DNA of 64,000 bases from Corylus avellana. Its lineage: Eukaryota > Streptophyta > Magnoliopsida > Fagales > Betulaceae. Each line of letters begins with the position of its first letter. Positions within the stretch are counted from its first letter, which is position 1. The position numbers were made by a program, and so were the translations under genes. Positions 10,640-23,291 of the stretch are shown piece by piece. The notes below the pieces were generated by a model, which was given only the letters and a program-made list of their open reading frames with translations, did no database searches and was not told where the DNA came from. The DNA lies in contig NC_081542.1 in assembly GCF_901000735.1 (NCBI RefSeq), positions 13,291,180 to 13,355,179 on the forward strand. Direction: 5' to 3'.

Positions 10640-12422
10640 GATATGAGAGATGGTTGATTGTGCTGATTGCCAATTGGTGTGGTAAATGTTTTTTCTTTAC
10701 TTTTTGGCATTGATTATGTAATCACTGGATATTGATAACACCTTAATCCGAAAGGGATCAGTAAATTTTATTTTATCAAGTTTGAGAAGAGATGGATTCC
10801 AAACTACGTAATGAAAAATTTAAATCTTGAGTTGACTTAAGAGGGACCACAACGAGAAGAAATGAGAATGCTATCATCGATCATAGTTGAGGCAGTCCAA
10901 AAGAAAATTGCCCGCATTCATTATCATAACCAATCTTACCCCATGTCATGACCAGAGCTTTTATGTTGCAAAGAGTTATTAGCGAACAAGCTTGGGTTCG
11001 ATTTAGATAAACTTGATTTGGTCTCGGTTCATTTAGTAAATGAGCTGATCGTGAACACAAAAATGTGATCGATTATTAATCGAGACATACTCGTATAAAT
11101 TCAGCTTGACTTGGTTAATGTTCGTGTACATAGACCATATAAACTCAACTCGACTTGTTAACATTATAAACTCTTTAAAGTGTTCTTTCTTGACAAAACT
11201 ATATAATAAAAAGGGTGTTCAACAGTAATAGGACTTTGTGCCCTTCTTTTTCATTTTATATATATATATAGGTATAATATTTGATACCATCAGCCTGATT
11301 TGTATTGGTATAATATTTGATACCATCAGCCTGATTTGTGCTGGAATAAGGAGGCCAAAAAGGCTAACCTAGCACAACATGAATACACATCTTGCTAACC
11401 ATATATGCTGTGGACTGCCTTGTTATCGTCAATGACTTTGTTTGCCACATATGGCATTGGCTTGCATTCACTAATATTTTCTTTTTTGTTTTCTTGACAT
11501 TTAAAACAAACAAAAATTAGCTATAAACTGGTTTGTAGACATTTGGCATTTAAAACGGACAAAAATTAGCTACAAACTGGTTTGTAGTCATTACTACTAG
11601 CCGATTTAGTAAGATGACAAGTGTCTTAATTTTTCAAGCTTTGATTTTTATTAATGGATCATAATTTTTTCTTCTACAACGGTATGGTTTGAGAGAGAGA
11701 TTAGATTAGAAGAAGAGATGTTAGCTTGAGAGAGAGATTAGGTTAATTAGAAACGTTAAAAAACAAATTGAAGGTTAACACCGTTAAACTCACTTAAAAG
11801 TCACATGGTTTAGGATACTTGTCTTCTTATTAAACCGGTTTGTAGCTAATTTTTGTCCAAAACAGAGATAGTACTCCCATCCAACTTCAGTCAAAAAAAT
11901 TGACGGAATGTGACAATTTACTTGATTGAATTTTCTGATCACCTAATTACAGGAATTGCATCATAATCATCTTTCAGAAACAGAGGATCCCCAATTGCAT
12001 AACTTTTATCTTTTGTTAAATGAAAACACAATGCTACTATGGCTTTGTTTTTGCATCAGGTTATGCATTAGTGCTAAAAATTGCTCCAGGATTACCTTTT
12101 CTTCCCCCATGTATGAGATCAGCAGGGAACATATATAAGATGAAGAGGAATAAGCTTTTTGCTTTGAAAGGTTAACAATCTTAAAGATAACATTTTCTGC
12201 CTAAAGGTGATATCTTTTGAATCCAGTCCAGAGCTCACCGAGCAAAATGATAGAGAGAGCCCGAGAATCCATCTTTGTTGTACATGCCTGAGAATTTCTC
12301 AGCTAAATATATAAGGAGCATATGGTATTTACTGCTGCCTACCACCAATATAAGCTACTATACTTCATAAAAATGAAAAAACACAAAAGCACAAAAACAA
12401 ATAAGCTAAGCAGAAGAATGGA
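10640..12422 (+). repeat. 3' flank of the F-box module
   Basis: No gene is seen here. The stretch is the downstream flank of the F-box module; it recurs almost unchanged at 21,562-23,290 and in inverted, more divergent form at about 38,885-40,017 plus 41,720-41,945, with shorter inverted pieces at 34,430-34,600 and 53,509-53,650. A 39-bp segment is duplicated in tandem at about 11,268-11,339 in this unit but single in unit 2. The part at 11,956-12,138 reads open for 60 codons but shows no family resemblance. Confidence 0.75.
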
Positions 12423-13336
12423 TAAGAATGAGAATCCCCTATGAGAACCTTCCTTCCTGCGATAGGTAAAACATTTTTATGTACCATTTTCTCCAAATAA
12501 TAATGCCTCACTTTGATTATAATTTGTGTTCCCTTTTCTGTGCCAGAAAGGTCAATTTCATCGTTGGCAGATGAAAAAATGATAGTGCTTTGTCAGTTTT
12601 CCCCCTTGTCGTTAATCCCTTATCCATAAAAAGATGGCTAGGGCAGAGGTGGGAGAAGTATCTTGTGACTGCTTTGTAGTAAGCCCATTTTCAATTTCTT
12701 CTGATGTAGGTTGATAGCCCTATGTGAGGATATATATGCTGCAAAAGCAGAGGGTGAGCTTGGAGTAGAAGAGGTACTTTACTGGACGCTGGTGAAGATT
12801 TATAGGTCACCACACATGCTGCTTGAGTACACCAAAACTGAGTAGAAGAATCCAATGCAAATGCTGCCTTCACTTCCCAACAACTTCTCGCACCTAGGTA
12901 TAGCAGAAGAAGGTACTAACTAGCATTCATTTATATTGGTAGGATACAGCCAATCACAATTCTTCTCTTGCGCTCCTGAGAAGCTCTCTGGCCATAGTGA
13001 GTTCTAGATGTTTTATCATACAGGCATTCCGGCATCTTGTGCTCTTAATTTCCCTATGTATTTGTGCTACATATGTGCATCTGGAATTCTATTCAACAAA
13101 ATCAGATAGAACCATACTAAATAGGAAAAAAAATTACTTCAACTCTCTCTCTCTCTCTCTCTCTTTCTCGTGTAAACGCGCTCGCACGTGTGTGCACGCA
13201 TGCATGCCCACATGTTGCAGGACATGTGTGTGTATTGTGAATGCTATAAAATCTCCATTTAACTAATTTCGGCCAATCAAGTCTCTCCTTTAATTTTACC
13301 CTCATCAAATTGGGTGACCAAATTTTCGTGGAGCTT
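12423..13336 (+). pseudogene. Orphan duplicate of the last PIEZO exon and 3' flank (B1)
   Basis: From 12,423 the sequence matches 5037-5960 of the PIEZO gene: the final 14 codons of the penultimate exon (ending PYENLPSCDR) with its donor, the last intron shortened by about 40 bp, the last exon 12,710-12,845 with its acceptor and stop, and the 3' flank. All upstream exons are missing because the F-box module lies directly in front. It encodes the same 45-residue tail. By itself it cannot make a channel. It is more divergent from copy A than the tandem units are from each other, so it is the older duplication. It runs into the assembly gap. Confidence 0.85.
13143..13164. repeat. (CT)n microsatellite
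   Basis: Eleven CT units in the PIEZO 3' flank copy, followed by an alternating GT/CA-rich stretch. Length-variant equivalents lie at about 16,648-16,667 and 24,014-24,033. Confidence 0.9.
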
Positions 13337-13436
13337 NNNNNNNNNNNNNNNNNNNNNNNNNNNNNNNNNNNNNNNNNNNNNNNNNNNNNNNNNNNNNNNN
13401 NNNNNNNNNNNNNNNNNNNNNNNNNNNNNNNNNNNN
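13337..13436. other. Assembly gap of exactly 100 N
   Basis: One hundred unknown bases, the customary placeholder for a gap of unknown size. It falls exactly between the two tandem units: the left contig ends inside PIEZO-tail copy B1, and the right contig starts inside a PIEZO intron at a place equivalent to 2611. Confidence 0.99.
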
Positions 13437-14294
13437 ATCTTGATTGGGCTGAATAACATTTCAGAATCTGCGACAAATTGCTTCTGAATCTATATTGCTG
13501 GATATATTAGATGGGTAGAACCTATTATGAACACCAACTTTGTTTAAGATGTTTTAAATGACTAAGAACAAGTAAAATGCAGAAGATAATTATCTTTTTT
13601 TTTTTAGTATATATGTAATAATTATGTCAATCCCCACTCACTTCAATTTCAGAATACTCTTAAAGAGCTTTTGTTATATTGCTTTTTTATTTCTACAATT
13701 ACATTCGGTATCCAAACTTATAAAACAATCAAGACTAACACAAAGAGGATCTTGCTTGAATGGATGCATGTCTGCCATGTGCAAAGAGGAAAGGAGAGAG
13801 GGGGGAGTCTTGTGGAAAAAATTTAGACTTTACAAAGAGGAGGAGAATTCATAAGTAAATAAAAGAAAAAGGGAAAATAATCTGATGAAAAAAAAAACAG
13901 ACGAGAGAGGGAAAAAGCCTAGAGAATGTGGTTTAAACACCAGAGAAGACCCTGAGAGTGTATGAACCCTTGAAATTCCTTTGTATCTACAGATTCTTCC
14001 ATGGATAGAAACTATCTTCTCAATTTTCCTGTCTATGGACAGCAGTGCAGATCCTTAGAGATATAACTTATTCAAGATCAGAGTACATCTATCTGCTGGC
14101 TTCCTTTAACTCTTCATTTAGATGAAGTTAAGCAGAAGCAATCATCTTAAAGGCCCTGGTAAATTACAAGGGAGTTTCTCCCTCAAAAGAGTCGTTGCAT
14201 TGTCTAGAATATAATGTCAATAAGGGGTAAGCATGATCCTCTCTTCATCACCATCTATTCTAATTGTGCATGTACTTTTCGTTTCTCCTTACAG

Positions 14295-16322
14295 ATGTAT
14301 AGCAGTGGTAACCCGACAAACATTGCCAACCCTGTTAAAGATGCCAATGTTCAGGTTGATATTAAAACAGCGAGTGGAAGGTTGACCTTGTACCAAACTA
14401 CTCTTTGTGAAAGACTCCAATGGGATAAGCTCAATGCTGATATTAATCTTGATCCCAGAGGTGTTTTGGACACATATAATGAGAATGATATCCAGTTGAT
14501 ATGCTGCCAAGCTGATGCCAGTATATTGTGGCTTGTCCCCAATGTGGTTCAGACGAGATTCATTCAGTCCCTTGACTGGGAGATGGACATGGATATTATT
14601 TTTACTTGGGTACTTACCAGGGACAGGCCAAAGGGCAAGGAAGTTGTGAAATATGAAAGAACTATTGATCCTCCATATCTTCCAAAAAAATCAGACGTTC
14701 AAAAAGTTCTCAATGGCTCTATGAACAGCTTTAGGATATATAATTTATATCCAAGATACTTCCGTGTTACTGGTTCTGGTGATATCAGACCTTTGGAACA
14801 AGAGGTATGCCACACCTTTTTATTTTTAATTTTAGGAAAAACTTCAGAAAACCCCTCTAAACTTCCACGCGTTTTGAAATTACTCCTCTAAAGTTCGACT
14901 TAAGACCTTTAACGTTGATACCATGTTAAATCACCACTTATCCCAAAAGCTTAAACTGATAAAAAATAATAAATTTATTCATTTAATTAATTTTCTAACA
15001 CTATTTTGCATATGTAATAACTGTTAATCTATAACTATAGTGGTAAAATCTTTTGAATGATATCAGAGCTTATCTTTCATTTAATTATTTTTTCTTTTTT
15101 TAAACAATACTCCACTCTCTCTTCTCCATAATCAAATGTCCCTTACTTTGTTTTGGGCCTTCCCATACTTCTTAGCCATTTTTGCTTCTCCTCCTCCCTT
15201 GTTTCGTAAAATTTCAAATATCCATCATGGTAGTAAAAAATGAACGAAGAACAAGGCCTTCTCAGCCATGGCTTTTATTAGGATTTTAAGATGAAATATG
15301 AGCCTTTGGTTAGACTTCCAAATTTAATTATATTATTGTCCAACTTTTTAGGAATTTCCTTTAAAGTTTCTGTTCAGCGCAGGGGCTGTTGGGTCAGGGC
15401 CTCAGTTACTCTGTCCTTTAAATGATCACATATACTGTTTATTCAGACCTTGGAAACAGATATTTTGCAAGATAACTAAAACGCAAACAATTTACAGGAA
15501 ATTTCTGTTAGTGCGGATCTTGTTATAAATCGTGTGGATAATGAATGGTGGTCCTTCCATGATGTGAATTCTTCGAATGTTACCGGATGTGGACGTTTGA
15601 CAGGACCCATGGCCATCATAATATCTGAGGAAACACCGCCGCGTAAGTTTTTTAAGGATTTTTATATCAGTTCAAATATTGGTTTTATTGTATTTTTTTG
15701 TCCTTTTTTTTTTTTTTTTTTCTTTTATTGATGTATTGTTAATACTGCCATACTATTTCAGAAGGTATTATTGGTGACACTCTCAGCAAGTTCAGCATAT
15801 GGGGGCTGTACATAACCTTTGTTCTTGCAGTTGGCCGTTTTATCAGACTTCAATGCTCTGACTTAAGAATGAGAATCCCCTATGAGAACCTTCCTTCCTG
15901 CGACAGGTAAAACATTCTTATGTACCATTCTCCAATTAATGATGCCTCACTTTCATTATAATCTGTGCTCGCTTTTCTCTGCCACAATGGTCAATTTCAT
16001 CGTTGGCAGATGAAAAAATGATGATTTGCTTACTTGATGTTCTTATGCTCTCTTTGAAGTTGGGATTTGTCAGTTTTCCCCCCTCTCGTTAATCCCTTAT
16101 CCATAAAAAGATGGCTAGGGCAGAGGTGGGAGAAGTATCTTGTGACTGCTTTGTAGTAAGCCCATTTTCAATTTCTTCTGATGTAGGTTGATAGCCCTAT
16201 GTGAGGATATATATGCTGCAAGAGCAGAGGGTGAGCTTGGAGTAGAAGAGGTACTTTACTGGACGCTGGTGAAGATTTATAGGTCACCACACATGCTGCT
16301 TGAGTACACCAAAACTGAGTAG
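14295..16322 (+). CDS. PIEZO: PIEZO 3' exons, second tandem copy (A2), 5' incomplete
   Basis: Exons 14,295-14,804, 15,498-15,642, 15,762-15,906 and 16,187-16,322 match copy A1 exon for exon in length (510, 145, 145 and 136 bp) and encode 311 residues: the cap domain, inner pore helix and C-terminal tail. In the 510-bp exon I see one base difference, giving Arg for Gly in the LDP-x-GVLDTYNE segment. The exon for the outer pore helix (2032-2190 in copy A1) is absent: it would lie at or before the assembly gap. As assembled this copy has no start and no complete pore. It is either a partial gene duplication or the second haplotype of the same gene. No coding damage is seen in the exons present. 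Confidence 0.8.
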
Positions 16323-19300
16323 AAGAATCCAATGCAAATGCTGCCTTCACTTCCCAACAACTTCTCACACCTAGGTATAGCAGAAGAAGGTACTAACTAG
16401 CATTCATTTATATTGGTAGGATACAACCAATCACAATTCTTCTCTTGCGCTCCTGAGAAGCTCTCTGGCCATACTAAATCTCCTTTAATTTTGGTTACTG
16501 AATTCTAGATGTTTATCATACCGGCATTCCGGCATCTTGTGCTCTAAATTTCCCTATGTATTTGTGCTACATATGTGCATCTGGAATTCTATTCAACAAA
16601 ATCAGATAGAACCATACTAATTAGGAAAAAAAATTACTTCAAGTTTCTCTCTCTCTCTCTCTCTCTCTGTACACGCGCTCGCACTTGTGTGCGCGCGCGC
16701 GCATGCATGCCCATGTGTTGCAGGCCATGTGTGTGTATTGTGAATGCTATAAAATCTCCATCTAACTAATTTCGGCCAATCAAGTCTCTCCTTTAATTTA
16801 CCCTCATCAAATTGGGCGACCAATTTTTCATGGAGCTTTCTCGGCACTATGTTAAAATTGGCGGATGGGTTATCATATCAAGTCTCTAAGATGGTGGTGG
16901 TTGAACGTTCTCAATGTTCTCACACCCATGGACAACACAAGGGTTTTTGGAGAATAAATCTTAGAATTTGAAATGAACCTATTATTGATTTCTGTCTAAA
17001 AGAAGTACAATTTACAGCTTGCCTGTAACAATAAACTCTCACTGCAGCCATTTAAGCATTACATTCATTGAGGCCGAAGAGTGGATACTCTGATTATAGC
17101 TCACAACACTCTCGTTACCCCTGTCGATGTAGTGCGATGGATTGCCTACAAAATAAGAGAGCGTTAAAGAGTCCACCGGTCTGGGGAAACTCTAATGCTT
17201 AAGTTAGCATTCATATGTAGAGTCATATATCGCAATTAGCTAAGGGTTTTTTAGAGGAGTTTTTTTGTCCTCTTTTACCTGATGCGTTGTGTCATTTTTA
17301 TATTAGTTTTGGTAGTTGATACCTTGTAGAACTCTATATCGTGGGGGAGATCAATATTAATTGAATACCGGAGTTCATGATCTCTTGGGATTTGCATCCC
17401 TCATTTAAGGAGATTATGCAGTTATTATCAGTATAGTCTTTGTATTTAAATGTGATTCTCCATGTACATTGTATTGGGTATAGTTTTCCATGAGGAGAGG
17501 ATTTAAATTCAACTTCCTCTATCAGCTGGATTATCTTCCATATAGATGTGGCTGAGTGGGACGCACGAGGGGATTTTATCCCCCAACAACCCCCATCTTT
17601 GTTTCTGCCTCTTCAGAGTCTCCAGAGGTTCCTCTCCGGCTGTGGTTAAAGATAAAGTTTGACTAATGTAATCAAATCAACAACTAACACGTACTGCTAA
17701 AAGCCTAAAACTTGTCATGAATTTTTCTGAAATCATAGCTATAGCATACCTTCAAAGATAGTGGGATTAAAACAGTTCAGATTTGCTATTATTTTGACAA
17801 AGAGAAAACCGACTGTAAAACATTACTTTTACAGCAACCAATAAAACACTGACACGTTAGTTAATAGAAAAAAGTTGAAAACACTTGATCTTTAAGCCCA
17901 AACCAAGATATCAAAAAAAAAAAAAAAAAAAATCGCTTTTCTCCTATTCATTCCTAACCACAACGTATCTACGTAACGAGATCAATGACGATACCCATTC
18001 TTCGGTCACTACGCTACGCCCATTTGCCGTCGTGTTATTCGATTGAAATTACAGTTCAATTCTTCTACCAAACTGATATATAACTGAACAAATGGTTCAA
18101 ATTCGGCAAAATCATAAACCATTCTTGCAGGGAGTTGTACAGAATCGAAACCCATTCTTGCAAATGACAATTCTTCTACGAAATGACAATTCTTCTACCA
18201 AACGATCATAGCATCACGGTGAAAACCCAGTTGGAGTGGGATGATAAAAGTGATGGATGGGTTATTTTCGGGTGTTTTCATTTCTATTCTGTATATTGTG
18301 TTTGCTGATGTGTTACATTTCTATTGGATGCTGCAAAAGTAGTGTTTTACACCTTGACTTGATAGTAGGGGCTCTCTTTGACAAATAATGATGTTCTTTG
18401 ATGTGCATAAAGAAGCCAGAGGTATGGCATTTGGAAATTAACGATTTAAATAAATGTAAAAGTTTGTATTACCGAGTCAAACGGATTTGACATATTGAAA
18501 ACTAAAATTAATTAACTCGATAAGTTACACACAAACTTTTGCATTTGTTTAAATCGTTAGATGAAATTAAGAGCTCAAATTATAAAATATAAGAGAAACT
18601 TCACTTTAGAGCCATGAATTACCGCTTTTTTTTATAAAACTCCCATGAACTTAAAAAACTCTCAATTTGAACTCCTAAACTTTTAATTGCAATCAATTTG
18701 AACCATTCCGTCATATTTTAAACTTTAAAAGTGATAAAATGATCTTTATATCCTTGATTTTTTTTAAAAAAAAATTCCAAATTTATCCTTAATTTAAAAT
18801 TAATTATTATTATTTTTTTATTTTTTTTAAAAAAAAAACTTAATTAATTTAAAAACAAAAATTGAGGGTCACCAGGTGACCCAGGTGGGTCTCAACCAGA
18901 GACCCACCGTGGGTCAGCAGACCCACGTTGGGTCACGGCCAGACCCACGTGAGTCTTCTAACCCACGTCGAGTCGCTGCCGTGACCCGCATGGGTCAGGT
19001 CGTGACCCATGTTGGGTCTGGCTGCAACCCACGGTGGGTCTGTTGACCCACAGCAAGTTTGACCATGACCCAGCGTTTTGGTCTTTATTGAATTTAAAAA
19101 GATGAGAGTTTGGATACACTTGGGTGGGTTTTTAAAACGGGAATATCTTCTGTTCGGTCAGGGCGTAAATGACCCAATTTACGCCCACCAACCAGAAGGT
19201 GACAAGTCAGCTTATTTCAACTTACAAAATGTACTTATCCACACCAGAATATAACACCCCACCTGCTCTTAAAATGAAACCCAAAAGTTCTCTTACAAAA

Positions 19301-19911
19301 AACCCTGCCCACCGGCTCTCTTACAAAAAAAATTTTACATCATCAACTACAGACCAATCGAAGGATGGTTTTACAGCCCTATAAAACAAATTTTCTACAT
19401 TTCACTAACATTAAAACACAGTTACAGCCCCAACTCAAAACACATGTAGTAATCACAAAATTTCTCAGAACTCACCGGTGGAGGAATGGTTTTTTCTAAT
19501 TCCCTCGGCCGGAGCAACGGTGGTGAATCGTCGGAGTAGCCTGGCGACGTGGGCTTGGTGGAGCTGGGTAGTGTGGGCTTCGCGGGAGGTGGCAGCGTCT
19601 TTGCCAGGGAGGGGGCGGCGTGGTCTGGGCAGTGGAGTTTGAGAAATTTTTCTGGTTCAGACTATTTGGTAAGCTTTTGTTAGGGAAATTATCGGGTGAA
19701 GTTTGCTGTTTGAGTTATTATCCTGTGAAACCAAGCTTATTTTGTATGTTGAAATAATATGAGGTGGCAGCATTTGAGCGGTTGGCAAAAAATATGATGT
19801 TTTCTGCCTTTACCGTATAGCAGCAGCACTCTTTTAAAACAATGGAATCTTTATTGAATTTAAAAAGAGTCTAAGAGTTTGGATGAAAGACCGTTAACTT
19901 TTGTTCTACCT
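16323..19911. other. Second copy of the PIEZO to F-box spacer
   Basis: This equals 5494-8977 of unit 1 with scattered substitutions and indels. Differences include a CT microsatellite at about 16,648-16,667 where unit 1 has a small hairpin, a longer A-run near 17,915-17,931, and an extra AT-rich stretch near 18,797-18,850. It holds no gene that I can recognise. Confidence 0.65.
18870..19048. repeat. Second copy of the GACCCA..TGGGTC palindrome array
   Basis: Same array as at 7934-8112. Several differences between the copies fall inside palindromes (for example cgacc to cggcc and gcgaccc to gcaaccc), and the array length is kept. Confidence 0.75.
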
Positions 19912-19918
19912 TATATAA
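19912..19918 (+). promoter_or_regulatory. TATA box of F-box copy 2
   Basis: TATATAA lies 81 bp upstream of the ATG at 19,999, in the same context as in copy 1. Confidence 0.55.
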
Positions 19919-19998
19919 GAAGGAAGAAGCTGTTCAGTTAGCTAGTTTCCTTGTGCTTCTTCTTCTTCTCAAGCCTGTCTCGTTGTTCCAGTATATCC

Positions 19999-21561
19999 AT
20001 GGAACCGCCTACGAAGAAGCAGAATTCAGGTGATGATGATAGATTCAGCGACCTTCCAGGTGAAGTTGTTCATCACATTCTTGATTTCCTCGGGACGAGG
20101 GACTTTGAGAGATTAAGTTTCGTATCAAAAAGATGCCGAGAGTTGTGCATTTCAAACCCTAATTTGTGTTTGAGTAACATGGACGACAAATCAGGTGGAT
20201 CTAGCTTCAACAGATTTGTGGATAGATTCATGGCTCGCCGCTGCGCGGATAGGGTGAAGACGGGGAGCTTTCTGCTCCGTTGGTCTTTCGATGATGAAGA
20301 CGACGAAGAACGCCGGGTGGAGAGGTGGTTGAAGAAAGCAGCAATAAAATTGGGTGGTGTTGCAGAAATTAGCCTTAAATTCATTCGCCCCCAACCCCAA
20401 CCCCGCCGTCCTAAGCCAAAACCCTTTGCCCACTTTGTGTTCTGCTTTGTAATTCCTAAGGTTCCTCGAGGTCGATGCCGGGAATGGCTTTCTCAGATTA
20501 CCCCAGCTCGTTCTGATTTTGCTACAGAGCTCGAGAGCTTACAATTACGCCACGTTCGAATCGAAAACGACTGCAATTTGGGAGAATTGCTTTCATCTTT
20601 CAAGTCCCTCAAGGTATTGAAGCTTGACAGAATTAGCAGGATAAAGGGTATGACTATCACCAGCTCGTCTATTGAGATTTTATCAATTGTAAGCGTTGAT
20701 AATCACCTCTGCGATGTTGAGATTCAGCAGCTACACAAACTCTATGACCTTAATCTATTCTGGAATCCCAAATCCTCTAGAAGTTTGTCACTGAAAATCT
20801 CTGCTCCCAATCTCCAAACATTTAAGTGGAGTGGAATTACTGTCGATGACTACTGTATGAGGGATTCGCCAGATCTTTTGCGAGCTCTAATTGGTCTTCA
20901 TTTACCTGGGGAATCAAGCTTCTACCGAGAATAACTTGGTTAAGATTCTTCACAGCGTACAGAAGGCTAGACATCTAAAACTAATTTAGGTCTAAGAATA
21001 ATTTATTTTTTGCTTTGCATTGATTTTACATTTGATTTGCCTTGTAACGTTGTAGGCTTTACTTAAGCATGGTTGTTTGCCAATTTAACTGTGATAAGAA
21101 CTAGAAGTGGTGACCAATTCGAACCATTGTCCTCCCTTCTCAGAGGAACAACTAATCTAAAGCGTCTCAATCTATACGTTCATGTTAGTGTAAGTAAAAG
21201 ACCACCCAATATATATATATGGAAATATATATTCCATCTTTTAACTCCGTCAATTTCATCTTCTCTCTTATTCTTCTTTTATCAGGTGATAAACTCAATG
21301 CCTTCGTCTTCAAGAGATCTTCCATTTAAGATGGAATATTGGCAATCTCAAATCTTCATCTTTACTCGTCAACTGAAAACAGTAATTGTGCGGCTCTTCG
21401 GTAGAGAGAATGAAATAGAACTAATCAAATATTTGCTCACCAATGCACAAGAATTGGAATTGATGCTCATTTTGTATACATCACCAGTGTCATCAGGTGT
21501 GATTACTAAGTTAAGAGAGTACAAGAAGCCTTCAACAAAATTGATTTTACGTGATGTTTAA
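19999..21561 (+). pseudogene. F-box/LRR/FBD protein, C-terminally broken (copy 2)
   Basis: The frame starting at ATG 19,999 runs 311 codons to a stop at 20,932-20,934. It has an intact F-box (FSDLPGEVVHHILDFLGTRD) and most of the leucine-rich region. Compared with the minus-strand copies, three deletions (4, 1 and 1 bp, about 20,430-20,510) together restore the frame but replace about 25 residues. An 11-bp deletion near 20,905 then shifts the frame and ends it. A deletion of about 70 bp near 20,985 removes the exon 1 donor present in copy 1 at 10,016. Exon 2 has an internal deletion, and the FBD exon survives to 21,561. It could still give a truncated F-box protein without FBD; I call it a pseudogene because the C-terminal third and the splice donor are lost. 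Confidence 0.75.
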
Positions 21562-23290
21562 GATATGAGAGATGGTTGATTGTGCTGATTGCCAATTGGT
21601 GTGGTAAATGTTTTTTCTTTACTTTTTGGCATTGATTATGTAATCAGGATCAGTAAATTTTATTTTATCAAGTTTGAGAAGAAATGGATTCCAAACTACG
21701 TAATGAAAAATTTAAATCTTGAGTTGACTTAAGAGGGACCACAACAACAGAAAAAGAGAAGAAATGAGAATGCTTTCACTAATCATAGTTGAGGCGGTCC
21801 AAAAGAAAATTGCCCGCATTCATTATCATAACCAATCTTACCCCATGTCATGACCAGAGCTTTTATGTTGCAAAGAGTTATTAGCGAACAAGCTTGGGTT
21901 CGATTTAGATAAACTTGATTTGGTCTCGGTTCATTTAGTAAATGAGCCGATCGTGAACACAAAAATGTGATCGATTATTAATCGAGACATACTCGTATAA
22001 ATTCAGCTTGACTTGGTTAATGTTCGTGTACATAGATCATATAAACTTGACTCGACTTGTTAACTTGTTAACATTATAAACTCTTTAAAATGTTCTTTCT
22101 TGACAAAACTATATAATAAAAAGGGTGTTCAAGATAGTAATAGGACTTTGTGCCCTTTTTTTCATTTTTTATGATATATATATATATTGGTATAATATTT
22201 GATACCATCAGCCTGATTTGTGCTGGAATAAGGAGGCCAAAAAGGCTAACCTAGCACAACATGAATACACATCTTGCTAAACATATATGCTGTGGACTGC
22301 CTTGTTATCGTCAATGACTTTGTTTGCCACATATGGCATTGGCTTGCATTCACTAATATTTTCTTTTTTTGTTTTCTTGGCATTTAAAACAAACAAAAAT
22401 TAGCCATAAACTGGTTTGTAGACATTTGGCATTTAAAACGGACAAAAATTAGCTACAAACCGGTTTGTAGTCATTACTACTAGCCGATTTAGTAAGATGA
22501 CAAGTGTCTTAATTTTTCAAGCTTTGATTTTTATTAATGGATCATAATTTTTTCTTCTACAACGGTATGGTTTGAGAGAGAGATTAGATTAGAAGAAGAG
22601 ATGTTAGCTTGAGAGAGAGATTAGGTTAATTAGAAACGTTTAAAAACAAATTGAAGGTTAACACCGTTAAACTCACTTAAAAGTCGCATGGTTTAGGATA
22701 CTTGTCTTCTTATTAAACCAGTTTGTAGCTAATTTTTGTCCCCTCCCATCCAACTTCAGTCAAAAAAATTGACGGAATGTGACAATTTACTTGATTGAAT
22801 TTTCTGATCACCTAATTACAGGAATTGCATCATAATCATCTTTCAGAAACAGAGGATCCCCAATTGCATAACTTTTATCTTTTGTTAAATGAAAACACAA
22901 TGCTACTATGGCTTTGTTTTTGCATCAGGTTATGCATTAGTGCTAAAAATTGCTCCAGGATTACCTTTTCTTCCCCCATGTATGAGATCAGCAGGGAACA
23001 TATATAAGATGAAGAGGAATAAGCTTTTTGCTTTGAAAGGTTAACAATCTTAAAGATAACATTTTCTGCCTAAAGGTGATATCTTTTGAATCCAGTCCAG
23101 AGCTCACCGAGCAAAATGATAGAGAGAGCCCGAGAATCCATCTTTGTTGTACATGCCTGAGAATTTCTCAGCTAAATATATAAGGAGCATATGGTATTTA
23201 CTGCTGCCTACCACCAATATAAGCTACTATACTTCATAAAAATGAAAAAACACAAAAGCACAAAAACAAATAAGCTAAGCAGAAGAATGG
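21562..23290 (+). repeat. 3' flank of the F-box module, second copy
   Basis: Equals 10,640-12,422. It lacks the tandem 39-bp duplication of unit 1 and has small indels, for example near 21,645, 22,060 and 22,740. No gene recognised. Confidence 0.75.
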
Positions 23291-23291
23291 A

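Noticed and set aside
11956..12138. 60-codon frame identical in both units (22,825-23,007)
   Set aside because: It falls in the F-box 3' flank; the inverted paralogous flank at 39,400-39,600 has base changes and indels that break it.
13117..13476. Minus-strand open frames running through the N gap
   Set aside because: They consist partly of unknown residues across the gap and of a translated CT/GT microsatellite.
16648..16715. Alternating GT/GC stretch as a functional Z-DNA element
   Set aside because: It varies in length and content among the four PIEZO-flank copies and behaves like an ordinary microsatellite.
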